Shown here piece by piece: positions 1 through 9,688 of a stretch of 64,000 nt of DNA (within the stretch, counting starts at the first letter, position 1; each line of letters starts with the position of its first letter). The stretch covers positions 868,001 to 932,000 of the forward strand of contig CP065367.1 in NCBI GenBank assembly GCA_023206055.1, written 5' to 3'. This DNA comes from Vibrio cyclitrophicus (GTDB taxonomy: Bacteria; Pseudomonadota; Gammaproteobacteria; Enterobacterales; Vibrionaceae). The translations under genes and the position numbers were made by a program. Below the pieces are notes generated by a model, which saw only the letters and a list, made by a program, of their open reading frames with translations, ran no database searches and had not been told where the DNA came from.

Positions 1-1074
1 AAAATACTTAAGCGCCTTATCAAAATCCACGGTGCTATAAGAAACCCCAGTCGCAGACATCAGCGCCTTGACCGACTCTTTATCCTGTGGGAACACAGAA
101 ATATTGCGCTGTAACTCTTCTTCAGGCACATCGATATACATAGCGCGCAATAGATCATCGATCATCGCTGGAAACGTTTCATGGAAACGAGCAAAGTTGG
201 TGGAATAACGACGATTTAAATGCACGCCTCCCGACGCTCGATTAACATACTTCACCAATAAACGAGTTTTCTTGCCGTCACTGCTTTTCGCCGTTGAGAT
301 ATTAAACTCAATCGCGGCCAACTTCTTATGCTCATCAGACTTAACTACTCTGATATTGCTATAAAAACCAATATGTTCAATCAGTTTAATTACGATTCCA
401 TAGAGCTCTGGCTGCGCCTTAACTTCTTCCGTTACATTCAGTACAACATAACGAAATTCATAATGACTTAATGAGTGAGTCGAGCTTGCTTGCGAAGGAC
501 TTTGTTTGTTCTGAGAAAACCACATATATGATGATTGTAAAACGATGACAACAGCCAAAAACGCCAGTATGTAATGCAGTTTTCTACTTCTTGGAGAATT
601 TTCTGATGGCTTTACATAGCCCTCTTCTCGGCCTTCTCTTTCGACAAACTCTTGGCTTTCAGGCGCTGATTGGCGTCCATTAACATCAAGCTGATCTGGT
701 TTTTGGAGAGTTGGTTTTTGGAAATCAGGTTTTTGGAGCTCTACTTTCTCAACTCTCACTTCACCATCAAATCGGTAACCACGCTTTGGAACGGTAACAA
801 TATAACTGCTTGTCCTTTTACTGTATGTTTTCAGAACTTTTCGTAGTTCAAATACCGCTTGGGTGACAACTTGATCGGTTAATACACTGCCATTCCAAAC
901 CTCTTCAATTAACTCATCACGCGTATGAGTCAACCCTGGGTTCAAACATAAGAACTCAAGCAACTTAGTGAGGCGGTTATCAATCGTAATACACGAACCT
1001 GCAAACTGAATCTGCCCTTCGTTAGGCATAAACTGCCACTCATCTACGATAAAACTGATGTTTTTCTCAAGCAT
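1..1074 (-). CDS. CadC/ToxR-type membrane-bound transcriptional regulator (3' end cut by window)
   Basis: The frame is open for 358 codons from an ATG at 1074 to the window edge, so the C-terminus is missing. Residues ~1-105 form an OmpR/ToxR-type winged helix: an RDELIEEVW recognition-helix segment and a VPKRGYRF wing are visible. A linker with repeated QKP motifs follows (~110-130), then one membrane segment at ~186-204 (LHYILAFLAVVIVLQSSYMW) and a periplasmic domain. The architecture is that of one-component regulators that bind DNA from the inner membrane and sense the periplasm. The target is unknown; the next gene, an outer-membrane barrel at 1565, is transcribed divergently and is a natural candidate. 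It does not look like the lysine-pathway CadC itself, and no cad genes are present. Family call is firm; function is not. Confidence 0.85.
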   Translation of the reverse strand, partial: MLEKNISFIVDEWQFMPNEGQIQFAGSCITIDNRLTKLLEFLCLNPGLTHTRDELIEEVWNGSVLTDQVVTQAVFELRKVLKTYSKRTSSYIVTVPKRGYRFDGEVRVEKVELQKPDFQKPTLQKPDQLDVNGRQSAPESQEFVEREGREEGYVKPSENSPRSRKLHYILAFLAVVIVLQSSYMWFSQNKQSPSQASSTHSLSHYEFRYVVLNVTEEVKAQPELYGIVIKLIEHIGFYSNIRVVKSDEHKKLAAIEFNISTAKSSDGKKTRLLVKYVNRASGGVHLNRRYSTNFARFHETFPAMIDDLLRAMYIDVPEEELQRNISVFPQDKESVKALMSATGVSYSTVDFDKALKYF

Positions 1075-1564
1075 TCACGTTCACTCACTCTCTATGGCTC
1101 TTCTTATCGTCTAAACATAGCTCCAATCCAATGATTTTGCTGATAATTTCGACCAGTTGTGTGTAATTTTTCACAATTTTCGTTTCAGCCGACATCATTC
1201 ATAAGCATTTCCATAAAATTCACGGCGGTTATTGTGAAAACTCAGAACAAGCAAAAATTAATACGAGTTACCCCAAAATTTTCTCAACAAAAATAGAGCC
1301 TAACTAACTGTAATAGTTAACTTTATATTTTCTTGATATTGAAGTTATGAAACTTTATGAACTGGTGAGCTTTACGTTATGTCAGCGAATCACAAAATCT
1401 GCATGATAGCTCCACACCGCAAGTGAGGGGCGACATGCAAACGAGAGAAAGGCATAACGTTCCCTGTAGTCACTTGCAATAAGGACATAAGAATTGATGT
1501 AGACACATCACCCGCTGACGGACTAGGGAACATTAGTTAACCTTTATATTAAGAGCTTTAAACC
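1075..1564. other. Divergent intergenic region, regulatory
   Basis: About 490 bases between the membrane regulator (leftward) and the outer-membrane barrel (rightward). It is AT-rich near 1240-1360 and must hold both promoters. A short inverted pair of TAACT/AGTTA is seen near 1303-1322. No ORF with a credible ribosome site and no RNA gene could be recognised. Confidence 0.4.
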
Positions 1565-2044
1565 ATGAAACTGAACAAATTTATTCTTCCTATCGCTGCT
1601 ATCTTCTTTGTAACTCAAGCAAGCGCTGACCCATACATTGGTGCTAGCTACCTATATTCTGAGTACCAAGCTGAAAGCGACAATACAGATTTCAGTGATG
1701 AGAATAGCGGTTACAGCCTCTACATAGGCTACCAGATTAACGACCTACTATCGGTTGAAGCTGGATACGCGGATTTTGTTGATACACACAAAGACTTCGA
1801 ACACATTTATTCAGATGCATGGTTAGCAAGTACAAAACTAACACTACCTATTACGATTTTTGACGTATACGGTCGTCTAGGTATCGGTCACTTCCAAAGT
1901 AACCTAGGTGATACAGACGACATTTACTACGGTGTGGGTACGGGTGTTACTCTAGGTCCTGTTCGTGTTGCACTGGAATACACAATGTACGAAGCAAAAA
2001 TCGTAGACAACAGTTACGCACTCAGTGCTGAATTCCGCTTCTAA
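1565..2044 (+). CDS. Small outer-membrane beta-barrel protein (OmpA-like 8-strand type)
   Basis: A 159-residue protein with a clear signal peptide ending TQASA-DP at ~21/22. The mature part shows alternating hydrophobic/polar strands with glycine-tyrosine rich turns (YIGASYLYSEY, YSLYIGYQI, LSVEAGYADF, VYGRLGIGHF, YGVGTGVTLG) and ends in EFRF, the terminal aromatic signature read by the BAM machinery. The length fits an 8-stranded OmpA/OmpW-type barrel without a peptidoglycan-binding domain. The ATG at 1565 is followed at once by the signal peptide, but the upstream ribosome site is weak. A strong terminator follows, so it is monocistronic. It could be an adhesin, a stress porin or a phage receptor; nothing seen decides between these. 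Confidence 0.8.
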   Translation: MKLNKFILPIAAIFFVTQASADPYIGASYLYSEYQAESDNTDFSDENSGYSLYIGYQINDLLSVEAGYADFVDTHKDFEHIYSDAWLASTKLTLPITIFDVYGRLGIGHFQSNLGDTDDIYYGVGTGVTLGPVRVALEYTMYEAKIVDNSYALSAEFRF

Positions 2045-2095
2045 TAGGGTAAACATTAAGGCTCCCTAGCCTTCCCTACACAATGAACACCATCA

Positions 2096-2124
2096 AGCCT
2101 CTGACATACCATCAGGGGCTTTTT
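2096..2124 (+). terminator. Rho-independent terminator after the outer-membrane barrel gene
   Basis: The 9-bp stem AGCCTCTGA / TCAGGGGCT (one G-T pair) is followed by five T residues, 50 bases after the stop codon at 2044. Confidence 0.85.
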
Positions 2125-2462
2125 GCGTTGAATTTGAAACCGAACATGATGGAGAAGCGAAACGAGCACTGTTTACTTCGAATTATAAGACGTAGAAGAG
2201 ACTTGAGGCTTAACCGTTTGAAATTGGAGTTTTTTTCAAACCTTACTATAACCTTATTGTTAAGCTAATTGTCGCCTAATAACAAAGAGGAAATTTTTAT
2301 TTAAGTAGGCCTCGAATTTTATATACCTAATTTCGTTAGCTCTAATCAGTGCTGTAAAAATATGTAAATTCAATTTTCAATTTAATTCTCATTGATACTC
2401 TATACCTTGTTTTCCCTTTACCTATCTACGCTTTTTTCAACACACTTCATAAGAAGGAATTT
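2125..2462. other. Intergenic spacer, AT-rich
   Basis: No credible gene. The part from 2225 to 2460 is AT-rich and presumably holds the promoter of the DUF1566 gene at 2463, whose ribosome site AAGAAGGAA lies at about 2450-2458. Confidence 0.4.
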
Positions 2463-4010
2463 ATGAAAATACCCCTACTCAGGTTTGTTGTTTTAATGAC
2501 ATTGATAATGAACTCAGTTCAGGCGGAAGATAAACTTACTGCTACTATCATTGGATCTGGCTCGCCTATTTACAATGAAAATCGCGTGAGCTACGCAATA
2601 GTCGATACCGGACAAAGAAAATCATACAACAATAATGCAGTGATACCATCTCCAGTTAGTGGGAATGATTTTTATGGTCAGGATTCCAACTACAGCTCGA
2701 ACCAACCTTCATACACAGACAATAATGATGGCACTATCACCGATAATGTTACCGGCTTAATCTGGCAAAAACACATGGGGGAAAAGCTTAGTTACGATGA
2801 AGCATTGCTCAAAATAAGCAGTCTGAATTTGGCAGGTCATGATGACTGGCGCATTCCTACCATTAAAGAACTCTATTCACTTATTCAGTTCTCAGGTCAA
2901 GTTAAAGGGCAAAAAGCGATCACATCTTTCATTGATACGAGTTTCTTTAACCAACCTCTCGGTAATACACAGATTGGTGAGCGAGAAATTGATGCACAAA
3001 CTTGGTCCAGTACTGAGTATGTTGACAAGACCATGAAAAATGATGATACGGTTTTTGGGGTTAATTTTGTTGATGGTCGTATCAAAGGTTACCCAAAGTT
3101 TAACCCTCGCACCAAAGAGCCGAATAAAATGTACTTTAGGTTTGTTAGAGGGAATAAGGTCTACGGTAAAAACAACTTTATTGATAACAATAATGGCACC
3201 ATCACCGATTTAGCGACAGGTTTAACTTGGCAACAGGAAGACAGCAAAGTAGGTTTGAATTGGCAAGAAGCACTAGAGTATTCAGAAAACCTAACATTAG
3301 CAGACCAGACTGATTGGCGTTTACCGAATGCAAAAGAGTTACAAAGCATTGTGGATTATACTCGCTCGCCTGAATCCTCTAACTCAGCAGCCATCGACCC
3401 TATTTTCTACACATCTCCAATAACAAATGAAGCTGGTGAAAAAGACTACCCTTATTATTGGAGTTCAACCACTCACCTTGATGGCCCCACCCCAGAGTCT
3501 GGCGCAGTTTATGTGTCTTTTGGTAAAGCTTTGGGTCAAATGCATGGGAACATAATGGATGTACACGGTGCGGGTTCCCAGCGTAGTGACCCTAAAGCGG
3601 GCCAACCGATGTCACGAGGTCCACAAGGCGATTATATTCGGGTTGATAATTATGCGCGTAGTGTAAGAGGCGGTTATGAAGACTCCTCGGATCAAGCTAA
3701 CACACCACCTCAAGCTGAAAAGATCAACGAATATACTACGAGGGGTGCAAGTGTAAGCAGCCAAGTTCGCTCAGGAAGTCAAACTCATAACCACAATAAA
3801 AACCAAAACCAGAGCAATAAGTTCATCAATCGATTGGATAAAAATGGTGATGGAAAAGTATCATCTTCTGAATTTAAGGCAGGCACCAAGCGTTTTAATC
3901 ATTTAGATAAAAATAAAGATGGTTATATCACAGTAAATGAAGCACCGACGGCCCCCGACACGCCGCCAATAACAGGCGACATTTGGCTGCCTCACCATAA
4001 GATGTATTGA
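2463..4010 (+). CDS. Secreted DUF1566 (Lcl-type) protein with two domains and a C-terminal EF-hand pair
   Basis: A 515-residue exported protein; signal peptide to about residue 22 (NSVQA-ED). Two DUF1566/Lcl C-terminal-like domains follow, at ~84-230 and ~240-400. Each opens with an NNDGTITDxxTGLxWQ-type motif and carries DDWRIPTIKEL or TDWRLPNAKEL, and each has the WSST motif. After a Ser/Asn/Gln-rich linker (~420-455) there are two EF-hand loops, DKNGDGKVSSSE and DKNKDGYITVNE. The fold suggests an extracellular, calcium-binding, possibly adhesive protein; the function of DUF1566 proteins is not settled. The ribosome site AAGAAGGAA is well placed and a terminator follows, so it is monocistronic. 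Confidence 0.8.
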   Translation: MKIPLLRFVVLMTLIMNSVQAEDKLTATIIGSGSPIYNENRVSYAIVDTGQRKSYNNNAVIPSPVSGNDFYGQDSNYSSNQPSYTDNNDGTITDNVTGLIWQKHMGEKLSYDEALLKISSLNLAGHDDWRIPTIKELYSLIQFSGQVKGQKAITSFIDTSFFNQPLGNTQIGEREIDAQTWSSTEYVDKTMKNDDTVFGVNFVDGRIKGYPKFNPRTKEPNKMYFRFVRGNKVYGKNNFIDNNNGTITDLATGLTWQQEDSKVGLNWQEALEYSENLTLADQTDWRLPNAKELQSIVDYTRSPESSNSAAIDPIFYTSPITNEAGEKDYPYYWSSTTHLDGPTPESGAVYVSFGKALGQMHGNIMDVHGAGSQRSDPKAGQPMSRGPQGDYIRVDNYARSVRGGYEDSSDQANTPPQAEKINEYTTRGASVSSQVRSGSQTHNHNKNQNQSNKFINRLDKNGDGKVSSSEFKAGTKRFNHLDKNKDGYITVNEAPTAPDTPPITGDIWLPHHKMY

Positions 4011-4019
4011 TGACTAATT

Positions 4020-4048
4020 AGCCGGCGCCTTAACCTGCTGGCTTTTTT
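4020..4048 (+). terminator. Rho-independent terminator after the DUF1566 gene
   Basis: The stem AGCCGGC / GCTGGCT (one G-T pair) is followed by six T residues, 9 bases past the stop. Confidence 0.8.
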
Positions 4049-4062
4049 CATGCTTAACGCAA

Positions 4063-4127
4063 GGCTTCCCATCAGTACACCGGAACTTAATATCATCTAT
4101 TTAAAATCCAAATAGTTCTGCCGTAAA
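4063..4127. repeat. 65-bp dispersed repeat, copy 1
   Basis: This 65-bp block, from GGCTTCCCA to GCCGTAAA, matches the block at 20964-21028 at about 55 of 65 positions with no gaps. Shared core: ACTTAATATCATC. It lies in non-coding sequence and encodes no obvious protein. It is probably a relic of a dispersed element. Confidence 0.7.
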
Positions 4128-4303
4128 ACAGCCATATTTTGATATCGTATAGGACAACCATAATTTGATATTTTTGTGAATCGAATATGTCAGTAAAGCT
4201 ACTGCGGTGAGAAAGTTACTTTAAGTATTCCGGCACAAACACCTCGTCACTCCTCATTCGCGGAGCTTCATCCTTTGTCTAAACGCCAACAGCGCGAGCA
4301 AAG

Positions 4304-4321
4304 TTTTGGACAAAAACGTGT
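4304..4321. repeat. Dispersed 18-bp motif TTTTGGACAAAAACGTGT, copy A
   Basis: One of five related intergenic motifs in the window built on GGACA(A/G)A; the others are at 13813, 14362, 20753 and 20791. No gene was seen between this motif and the histidine-kinase stop codon at 4464. Confidence 0.5.
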
Positions 4322-4463
4322 CAGCGACTTTCCTAAATTAGGATTTAATGGATTACTTTTTGTATCACAAGACCTCTAGTCTAGTTATAAAATTTGCGCA
4401 GCCACAACACTCACAACCTTAGATTAAGCCGATTTGCCGGCGATGAACCCCACAGTTATAGGC

Positions 4464-5870
4464 TTATGTTGGTAGCTCTACTCGCACTAACAATCCTGCC
4501 TGCTGATTACTTAATTCAACATTACCACCGTGACTGCGGATGATGTTTCGAGCTATCGCCATCCCTAAACCTGTTCCACCTGTTTCTCGGTTGCGTGAGG
4601 TTTCTAGACGATAAAACGGTTCGAATACTTGCTCAAACTTCTCTTCTGGTATGCCATCGCCACTGTCTTGAATCTCGATAACTAATGAACTTTGAACAGG
4701 CGTGGAAAATGACACCTCGGCGTGAGCGCCATACTTTGCACCGTTTTCAATCAAATTTCTTAACGCACGCTTAAGGCTTACTGGACGGCATGATAGTGTC
4801 GCTGAGTCAGACTCATTAAACTCAACCGAATAACCTACTCCAACCAAGTCTTCACATAGGCTACCTAAAAAGGCATTCACCTCAACGGGCTTTGTCGCTT
4901 CTGTGTCTGAGGATTGTTTCATGAATGTGAGGGTCGACTCTGACATCAACTGCATCTCTTCGAGTGTTTTTAATAGGGCATCACGGTCGTCACTGTCTGG
5001 CATCATCTCCACGCGCAGGAGCATACTGGTGATGGGGGTGCGTAAATCATGAGATAGCGCGGCAAGTAACCTAGCTCTATCTTCTCCAAAGAGCTGAACT
5101 CGTTGATTCATTTGGTTAAAAGCACGAATAGTCTCGGTGATGTCGTCTGCCCCCCGTTCTAAGATAGGTTCGACCACTTCACCTCGCCCTAGCTGCTGAG
5201 ATGCTTGAGACAAGAACTGTAAAGGCTTGGTGATTTTTTTAATCATCACAGCAATACATGCCAGTGTCAGCAGTGTCGCAAGGGCAAAAAAGGTCATCCC
5301 TTGTTTTATAGCAATGGCACTCAGCGTTGAAGAAGTGGCATTGAGTTGTAACCAACGATCGTTTTGTAGATGCACAGCAATTCTTAGTTCGGTTAATGCC
5401 TTATCGTTACGCTCATTGGCGTTCTGGAGTGCGCCAGACATCAACATAGGCTGACGCTCTTGTTTGACCCACACTCGACCCTGATAGTTTTGACCAAGCG
5501 CAGCCGTAATTTTGTTTACAACGGCCTGTTCTGACTCATTCATGATCACACTGGTTAGATCCATGCGTTTCTGAGTGCTGTAACGGACATAATCATTATT
5601 GAGCGGGTTAAGAATCGAGCCATAGTCTTGCTCTCCTTCTGCTCGCTCAAGTGTTTCTACAACCGTGACAAACTTTTGAATCTGCTGGCTCTCATTGACT
5701 TCGGAAATCGCGCCGCTGTAGATCACACTCAAAATACCAAAGGTGACAATTTGAGCGAGCAACAGCACACTGAGTACCGCAAGCAGCATTTGAGAAAACA
5801 GACTACGCCCTACCTTTTGGCTAAGGCGACTGATTAAATTTCGGACAAGATTTTCAGCAGGGTTTAACAT
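4464..5870 (-). CDS. Sensor histidine kinase of the efflux operon
   Basis: A 468-residue membrane kinase. Membrane segments at ~28-53 and ~191-211 enclose a periplasmic sensor of about 135 residues. A HAMP region follows (~211-262). The dimerisation box is ALSHDLRTP with phospho-acceptor H274. The ATPase domain has the N-box around NLIENGAKY (372-380), DSGDGIP (403-409) and GGTGLGMAIA (431-440). It should phosphorylate the response regulator encoded just upstream. The chosen ATG at 5870 overlaps the regulator's TAA stop as TAATG, the usual sign of translational coupling; a longer frame to 5912 is open but would overlap the regulator more. It is the last gene of the five-gene pump operon. Confidence 0.9.
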   Translation of the reverse strand: MLNPAENLVRNLISRLSQKVGRSLFSQMLLAVLSVLLLAQIVTFGILSVIYSGAISEVNESQQIQKFVTVVETLERAEGEQDYGSILNPLNNDYVRYSTQKRMDLTSVIMNESEQAVVNKITAALGQNYQGRVWVKQERQPMLMSGALQNANERNDKALTELRIAVHLQNDRWLQLNATSSTLSAIAIKQGMTFFALATLLTLACIAVMIKKITKPLQFLSQASQQLGRGEVVEPILERGADDITETIRAFNQMNQRVQLFGEDRARLLAALSHDLRTPITSMLLRVEMMPDSDDRDALLKTLEEMQLMSESTLTFMKQSSDTEATKPVEVNAFLGSLCEDLVGVGYSVEFNESDSATLSCRPVSLKRALRNLIENGAKYGAHAEVSFSTPVQSSLVIEIQDSGDGIPEEKFEQVFEPFYRLETSRNRETGGTGLGMAIARNIIRSHGGNVELSNQQAGLLVRVELPT

Positions 5871-6583
5871 TAATACTCGACCTTTTCGGTAAACATATAT
5901 CCGCCACCCCAAACGGTTTTTATTAACGTCGGGTTCTTCGGATCAGATTCTATTTTTTTACGTAAGCGACTGATTTGGTTGTCAATGCTACGGTCAAACG
6001 GGTTTGCTTCCGCGCCTTTGGTTAAATCCATCAGCTGATCGCGGCTGAGAACTTGTCTTTCATGGGCTAAGAACGCCTTTAACAAACGAAATTCCGCCGC
6101 GCTTAACGCCACCAACAAACCATCATCACGGGTTAATTGATGCTGATGAATATCAAGCTGCCAACCGGGGAACTTAATCATGGAACTCTGCTGCTTTGGC
6201 GGTCCAGCATCGGCACTTTTTTCTACGCGCCTCAGTACAGCTTTCACACGAGCCAGTAGTACCCTAGGGCTAAATGGCTTGGTGAGGTAATCATCTGCCC
6301 CTAACTCCAAGCCAACCACGGTATCTGCATCTTCACTCATGGCGGTTAAGAAGATAAAAGGCGTGCTCTGTTTCTCTTGCAGCTCTTTACACAAGGTTAA
6401 ACCGTCATCCCCGGGCATCATGATATCGAGGATCACCAAGTCAAATCTTTGCGTGGCAATCGCTGCTCGCATTTCATCACCGCCATTGGCTTCCACCACG
6501 GCGTATCCATGCTGAGAGAGGTAACGTCCTAATAGGGTTCGAATATCGTCGTGATCATCGACCACCAATATATGTTTATTCAT
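5870..6583 (-). CDS. OmpR/PhoB-family response regulator of the efflux operon
   Basis: 237 residues. The receiver domain (1-120) has the acidic pocket (DD at 9-10), phospho-acceptor D53 in LVILDIMMPG, T80 and K102 in LTKPF. The C-terminal winged helix (~135-232) ends in the typical KTVWGGGYMF wing. The start overlaps the end of the RND gene by 8 bases and the stop overlaps the kinase start, so expression is tied to the pump. OmpR-family regulators usually bind direct repeats with about 10-bp spacing; such repeats lie at 12400-12447 upstream of the operon. This predicts self-controlled pump expression in response to whatever the kinase senses. Confidence 0.92.
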   Translation of the reverse strand: MNKHILVVDDHDDIRTLLGRYLSQHGYAVVEANGGDEMRAAIATQRFDLVILDIMMPGDDGLTLCKELQEKQSTPFIFLTAMSEDADTVVGLELGADDYLTKPFSPRVLLARVKAVLRRVEKSADAGPPKQQSSMIKFPGWQLDIHQHQLTRDDGLLVALSAAEFRLLKAFLAHERQVLSRDQLMDLTKGAEANPFDRSIDNQISRLRKKIESDPKNPTLIKTVWGGGYMFTEKVEY

Positions 6584-9500
6584 TGCACACTCTTTGGTTT
6601 GTTATCGCGCGAGTTGAAGATGGCGATAACCACTGCTTCATGTCTTGTCCAACTCCTAGCATACAAGGAATGATGACAAGGGTAATCACTGTCGCAAACA
6701 AAATGCCAAACCCAAGCGAAATTGCCATTGGGATCATTAGCTGTCCCTCTTTCGATGTTTCAAAAATCATCGGTGCCAGTCCACAAAAAGTGGTCACAGT
6801 GGTCAGAAAAATTGGTCTGAAACGTCTTACTGCCGCATTGACGATCGCCTCTCGCCAACTTTCTCCGTCAACTCGGTAACGATTATAAGTGGTAATCAAC
6901 ATCAAGCTGTCGTTCACAACCACACCACATAACGCAATTACCCCTAAGATACTGATGATGCTCAGCGGATGGCCAAGAATCACATGCCCCAAAATCGCCC
7001 CCACTATGCTAAATGGGATCGCTGCCATCACAAGCAGTGGTTGGGTGTAACTCTGAAACGGTATTGCCAGCAACGCATAAATCACAATCAAGGCAAGTAA
7101 GCTCGATTTACCTAGTGCACTCATACTGCTTGCTGCATTTTTTTGCTGTCCACCTAAGCTGATTTTTAAGCTTGGATAGCGATGCTTAAGCTCAGTAAAG
7201 ATACCTTGCTGTAATGATGCTACGAGCTGTGGTGTCTTACTTCGATCACCTACATCAGCGGTCACTTCGACTGAACGACGACCATCACGGCGTGTCACTT
7301 CAGATGGCGCTACACTGTGCGCCACATCTGCCACGCGAGAAAGCGGCACATAATGATCACTCGGTATTTGAATCATCAAATTGTGCAGATCTAACTCACT
7401 CTGGCGGTACTGCTCATCAAGTTGAACTTTCACCGCAACCTCATGAATACCTTGTTGCTGTTTTAGTGCCGTCACACCAAAAAAGGCGTGTCTTAATTGC
7501 TGTGAAATAGCATCTGCAGTTAGCCCCATCGCAAAACCAACCGAATTAATACTCACATCTAACTGGCTATTACCACTGGAAAAACTGCTCGAAATTTCAC
7601 TCACTCCTGAAAAAGCATGCAATTCAGAGGTTAATAGCTCACTCGCTTCACGCAAAATTTGAGTATTTGCGTGATTCATTTGTACTGTTAATGCTGGACC
7701 GCCACCGGGACCACCGCCAGAAGTTGTATAGCGCATACTCTCTACACCGGTAATCTCACTGTTTTCTGCACGCCATAGATTCGCTATATCTCTAGTGCTG
7801 AGTGAACGCAGGCTTGGGTCGCCTAAGTAAAGTGAGACTCTCATTGTCGTGCCTTTGATCGATGTGGTTAACCCCGTAGCAAATTCGTCACCACCATTTT
7901 GTTCAACGATACGCTCAGCGCTCTGCTCTAATAATTTCGCGACCTCTTCCATGCGCGACTCTGCGGTTCCGTAAGGCAAGGTTGCGACCACTCGCACGCC
8001 ATTCACTTCAAAACGAGGCATGAGGTAGAAGCCTAAACGACCACTGGTAAGCCATGCACCGATCAAAACCATCACTGCGATCGCCACAGAGAGTGATAGA
8101 TACTTATAATTAATCACCGATTGTAGTGCTGGCTTGTACATTTGATGGATGAAATGTTGCAGTCTTCTATCGACAGAGCCTTGCCAGCTATCCAGTTTTT
8201 GGCCTATTTTTCCTTTTGGTTTATCTTTCATTCGCCCTAAATGAGCAGGCAGAATAAACAGCGCCTCAATCCATGAGATCGCAAAAACACTAATCACGAC
8301 TAAAGGTGTTGCCGCTTGAAGTTTGCCAATTTGCCCTGGCAGTGTCAGGATCGGCAAAAACGCGACCATATTGGTTAAGATACTAAAGGTCAGTGGCACA
8401 GCAACGTCTTTCGCACCAAGGATCGCTGCTTTCATAAAGCTCATCCCTTGCTGGCGGCGGTGGTAGATGTTTTCACCCGCAATGATCGAGTCATCGACCA
8501 CAATGCCCAACGCAATAATAAAGGCGAACATGGATACAGTGTTGATAGACACATCCATACCCGGTAGCAGTAACATTGCGCCAAGGAACGAGGTTGGGAT
8601 GCCCATCGTCACCCAAAATGCGAGGCGATACTCCAAGAAAATACTCAGCATCACCAACACAAGCACCAATCCTAAGAACGCGTTCTTGAGTAGGATGCTC
8701 ATCTGGTTGTAGTAGTTGATTGAGTCATCATCGGCAATCACAATGCTCACACCCGGGGGCAGATTCGTCTCGATTTCAGGTAAAACATCTCGAACTGCTT
8801 GAGAAACACCAACCGGCGTTTGCTGACCCACTCGATATACCGTTAACCCTGACGCAGGCTCACCGTTGTAGCGCATCTGATGACCATCATCATTGAGCCC
8901 ATCTTCAACTGTCGCTACCGAGCCTAAGCGTACTGTGCTGCCGTTTTGTGTGGTTTTAATCGGAATAGCGGCAAAGTCTTGCGCGGTCTCTAAGCGTCCA
9001 TGTACTCGCACGCTAATATCACCTGATACGGTTTCAATCTCACCGGCACCAAGGTCAAATGCGTGTGTTTTGATAGCGTTTGAGATGTCGTTTAACGTGA
9101 GGTTAAGCTTTTGCAATTGTTGATGGTCAACATTAACTTGAATCTCATGATCAAGATCTTGCTCTAGATCGATTTGGGTAATGCCCGACTCTTGCAATAA
9201 GCGCTGACGTACGCCTTCCGTCAAAGTGTGTAGAGCTTTTTTATCGACATTGCCATGCAAAACAATCTCCATCACATCTTTTTTACGGCTCTTAATATAG
9301 ACGCGTGGCTTTTCTGCTTCTTGGGGCAAAGTCGATAAACGGTTGATCGCTTGCTCTACCTCTTGCAGCAAATAATTGACATCAAAACCATCAATCACCG
9401 TCATTGAAACAGATGCTTTGCCTGACTTTGATGACGACGTCAGTTCATCAATCCCTTCTAAACTGCGGATAGCATTCTCGATAGGAAGCACAACGCTCAA

Positions 9501-9683
9501 ATCAATTTCGTCTGGTGCTGCACCTGAATATTCAACATCGACGATCACTTCATCCAGATCAAATGCCGGAGTGATCTCTTTTTTGATGTTCCAGCTCACC
9601 AGTAAACCGCCTAAGATAAGCATTAACATCAGTAAATTTGGCGTGACCTTATCTTTGGCCATCCATGCAATTGGGCTTCTCAT
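6576..9683 (-). CDS. RND-superfamily efflux permease (HAE type)
   Basis: 1035 residues, the normal length for an RND proton/drug antiporter of the inner membrane. The first membrane segment is at ~14-30. A large periplasmic loop follows, then the TM2-TM6 block (~330-480) carrying the conserved transport motif IIALGIVVDDSIIAGENI, whose paired Asp residues relay protons in this superfamily. A second half repeats the pattern from ~530, with TM8-TM12 around 855-1010. It belongs to the less-studied HAE branch rather than the classic AcrB branch: the opening PIAWMAKDKVTPNLLML differs from AcrB-like FFIxRPxFA starts. It lies between adaptor (5-base gap) and response regulator (8-base overlap). Substrate unknown. 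Confidence 0.92.
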   Translation of the reverse strand: MRSPIAWMAKDKVTPNLLMLMLILGGLLVSWNIKKEITPAFDLDEVIVDVEYSGAAPDEIDLSVVLPIENAIRSLEGIDELTSSSKSGKASVSMTVIDGFDVNYLLQEVEQAINRLSTLPQEAEKPRVYIKSRKKDVMEIVLHGNVDKKALHTLTEGVRQRLLQESGITQIDLEQDLDHEIQVNVDHQQLQKLNLTLNDISNAIKTHAFDLGAGEIETVSGDISVRVHGRLETAQDFAAIPIKTTQNGSTVRLGSVATVEDGLNDDGHQMRYNGEPASGLTVYRVGQQTPVGVSQAVRDVLPEIETNLPPGVSIVIADDDSINYYNQMSILLKNAFLGLVLVLVMLSIFLEYRLAFWVTMGIPTSFLGAMLLLPGMDVSINTVSMFAFIIALGIVVDDSIIAGENIYHRRQQGMSFMKAAILGAKDVAVPLTFSILTNMVAFLPILTLPGQIGKLQAATPLVVISVFAISWIEALFILPAHLGRMKDKPKGKIGQKLDSWQGSVDRRLQHFIHQMYKPALQSVINYKYLSLSVAIAVMVLIGAWLTSGRLGFYLMPRFEVNGVRVVATLPYGTAESRMEEVAKLLEQSAERIVEQNGGDEFATGLTTSIKGTTMRVSLYLGDPSLRSLSTRDIANLWRAENSEITGVESMRYTTSGGGPGGGPALTVQMNHANTQILREASELLTSELHAFSGVSEISSSFSSGNSQLDVSINSVGFAMGLTADAISQQLRHAFFGVTALKQQQGIHEVAVKVQLDEQYRQSELDLHNLMIQIPSDHYVPLSRVADVAHSVAPSEVTRRDGRRSVEVTADVGDRSKTPQLVASLQQGIFTELKHRYPSLKISLGGQQKNAASSMSALGKSSLLALIVIYALLAIPFQSYTQPLLVMAAIPFSIVGAILGHVILGHPLSIISILGVIALCGVVVNDSLMLITTYNRYRVDGESWREAIVNAAVRRFRPIFLTTVTTFCGLAPMIFETSKEGQLMIPMAISLGFGILFATVITLVIIPCMLGVGQDMKQWLSPSSTRAITNQRVCNE

Positions 9684-9688
9684 CGGGC

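Noticed and set aside
2083..2268. 61-codon frame after the barrel gene
   Set aside because: It runs through the terminator hairpin of the preceding gene and lacks a ribosome site.
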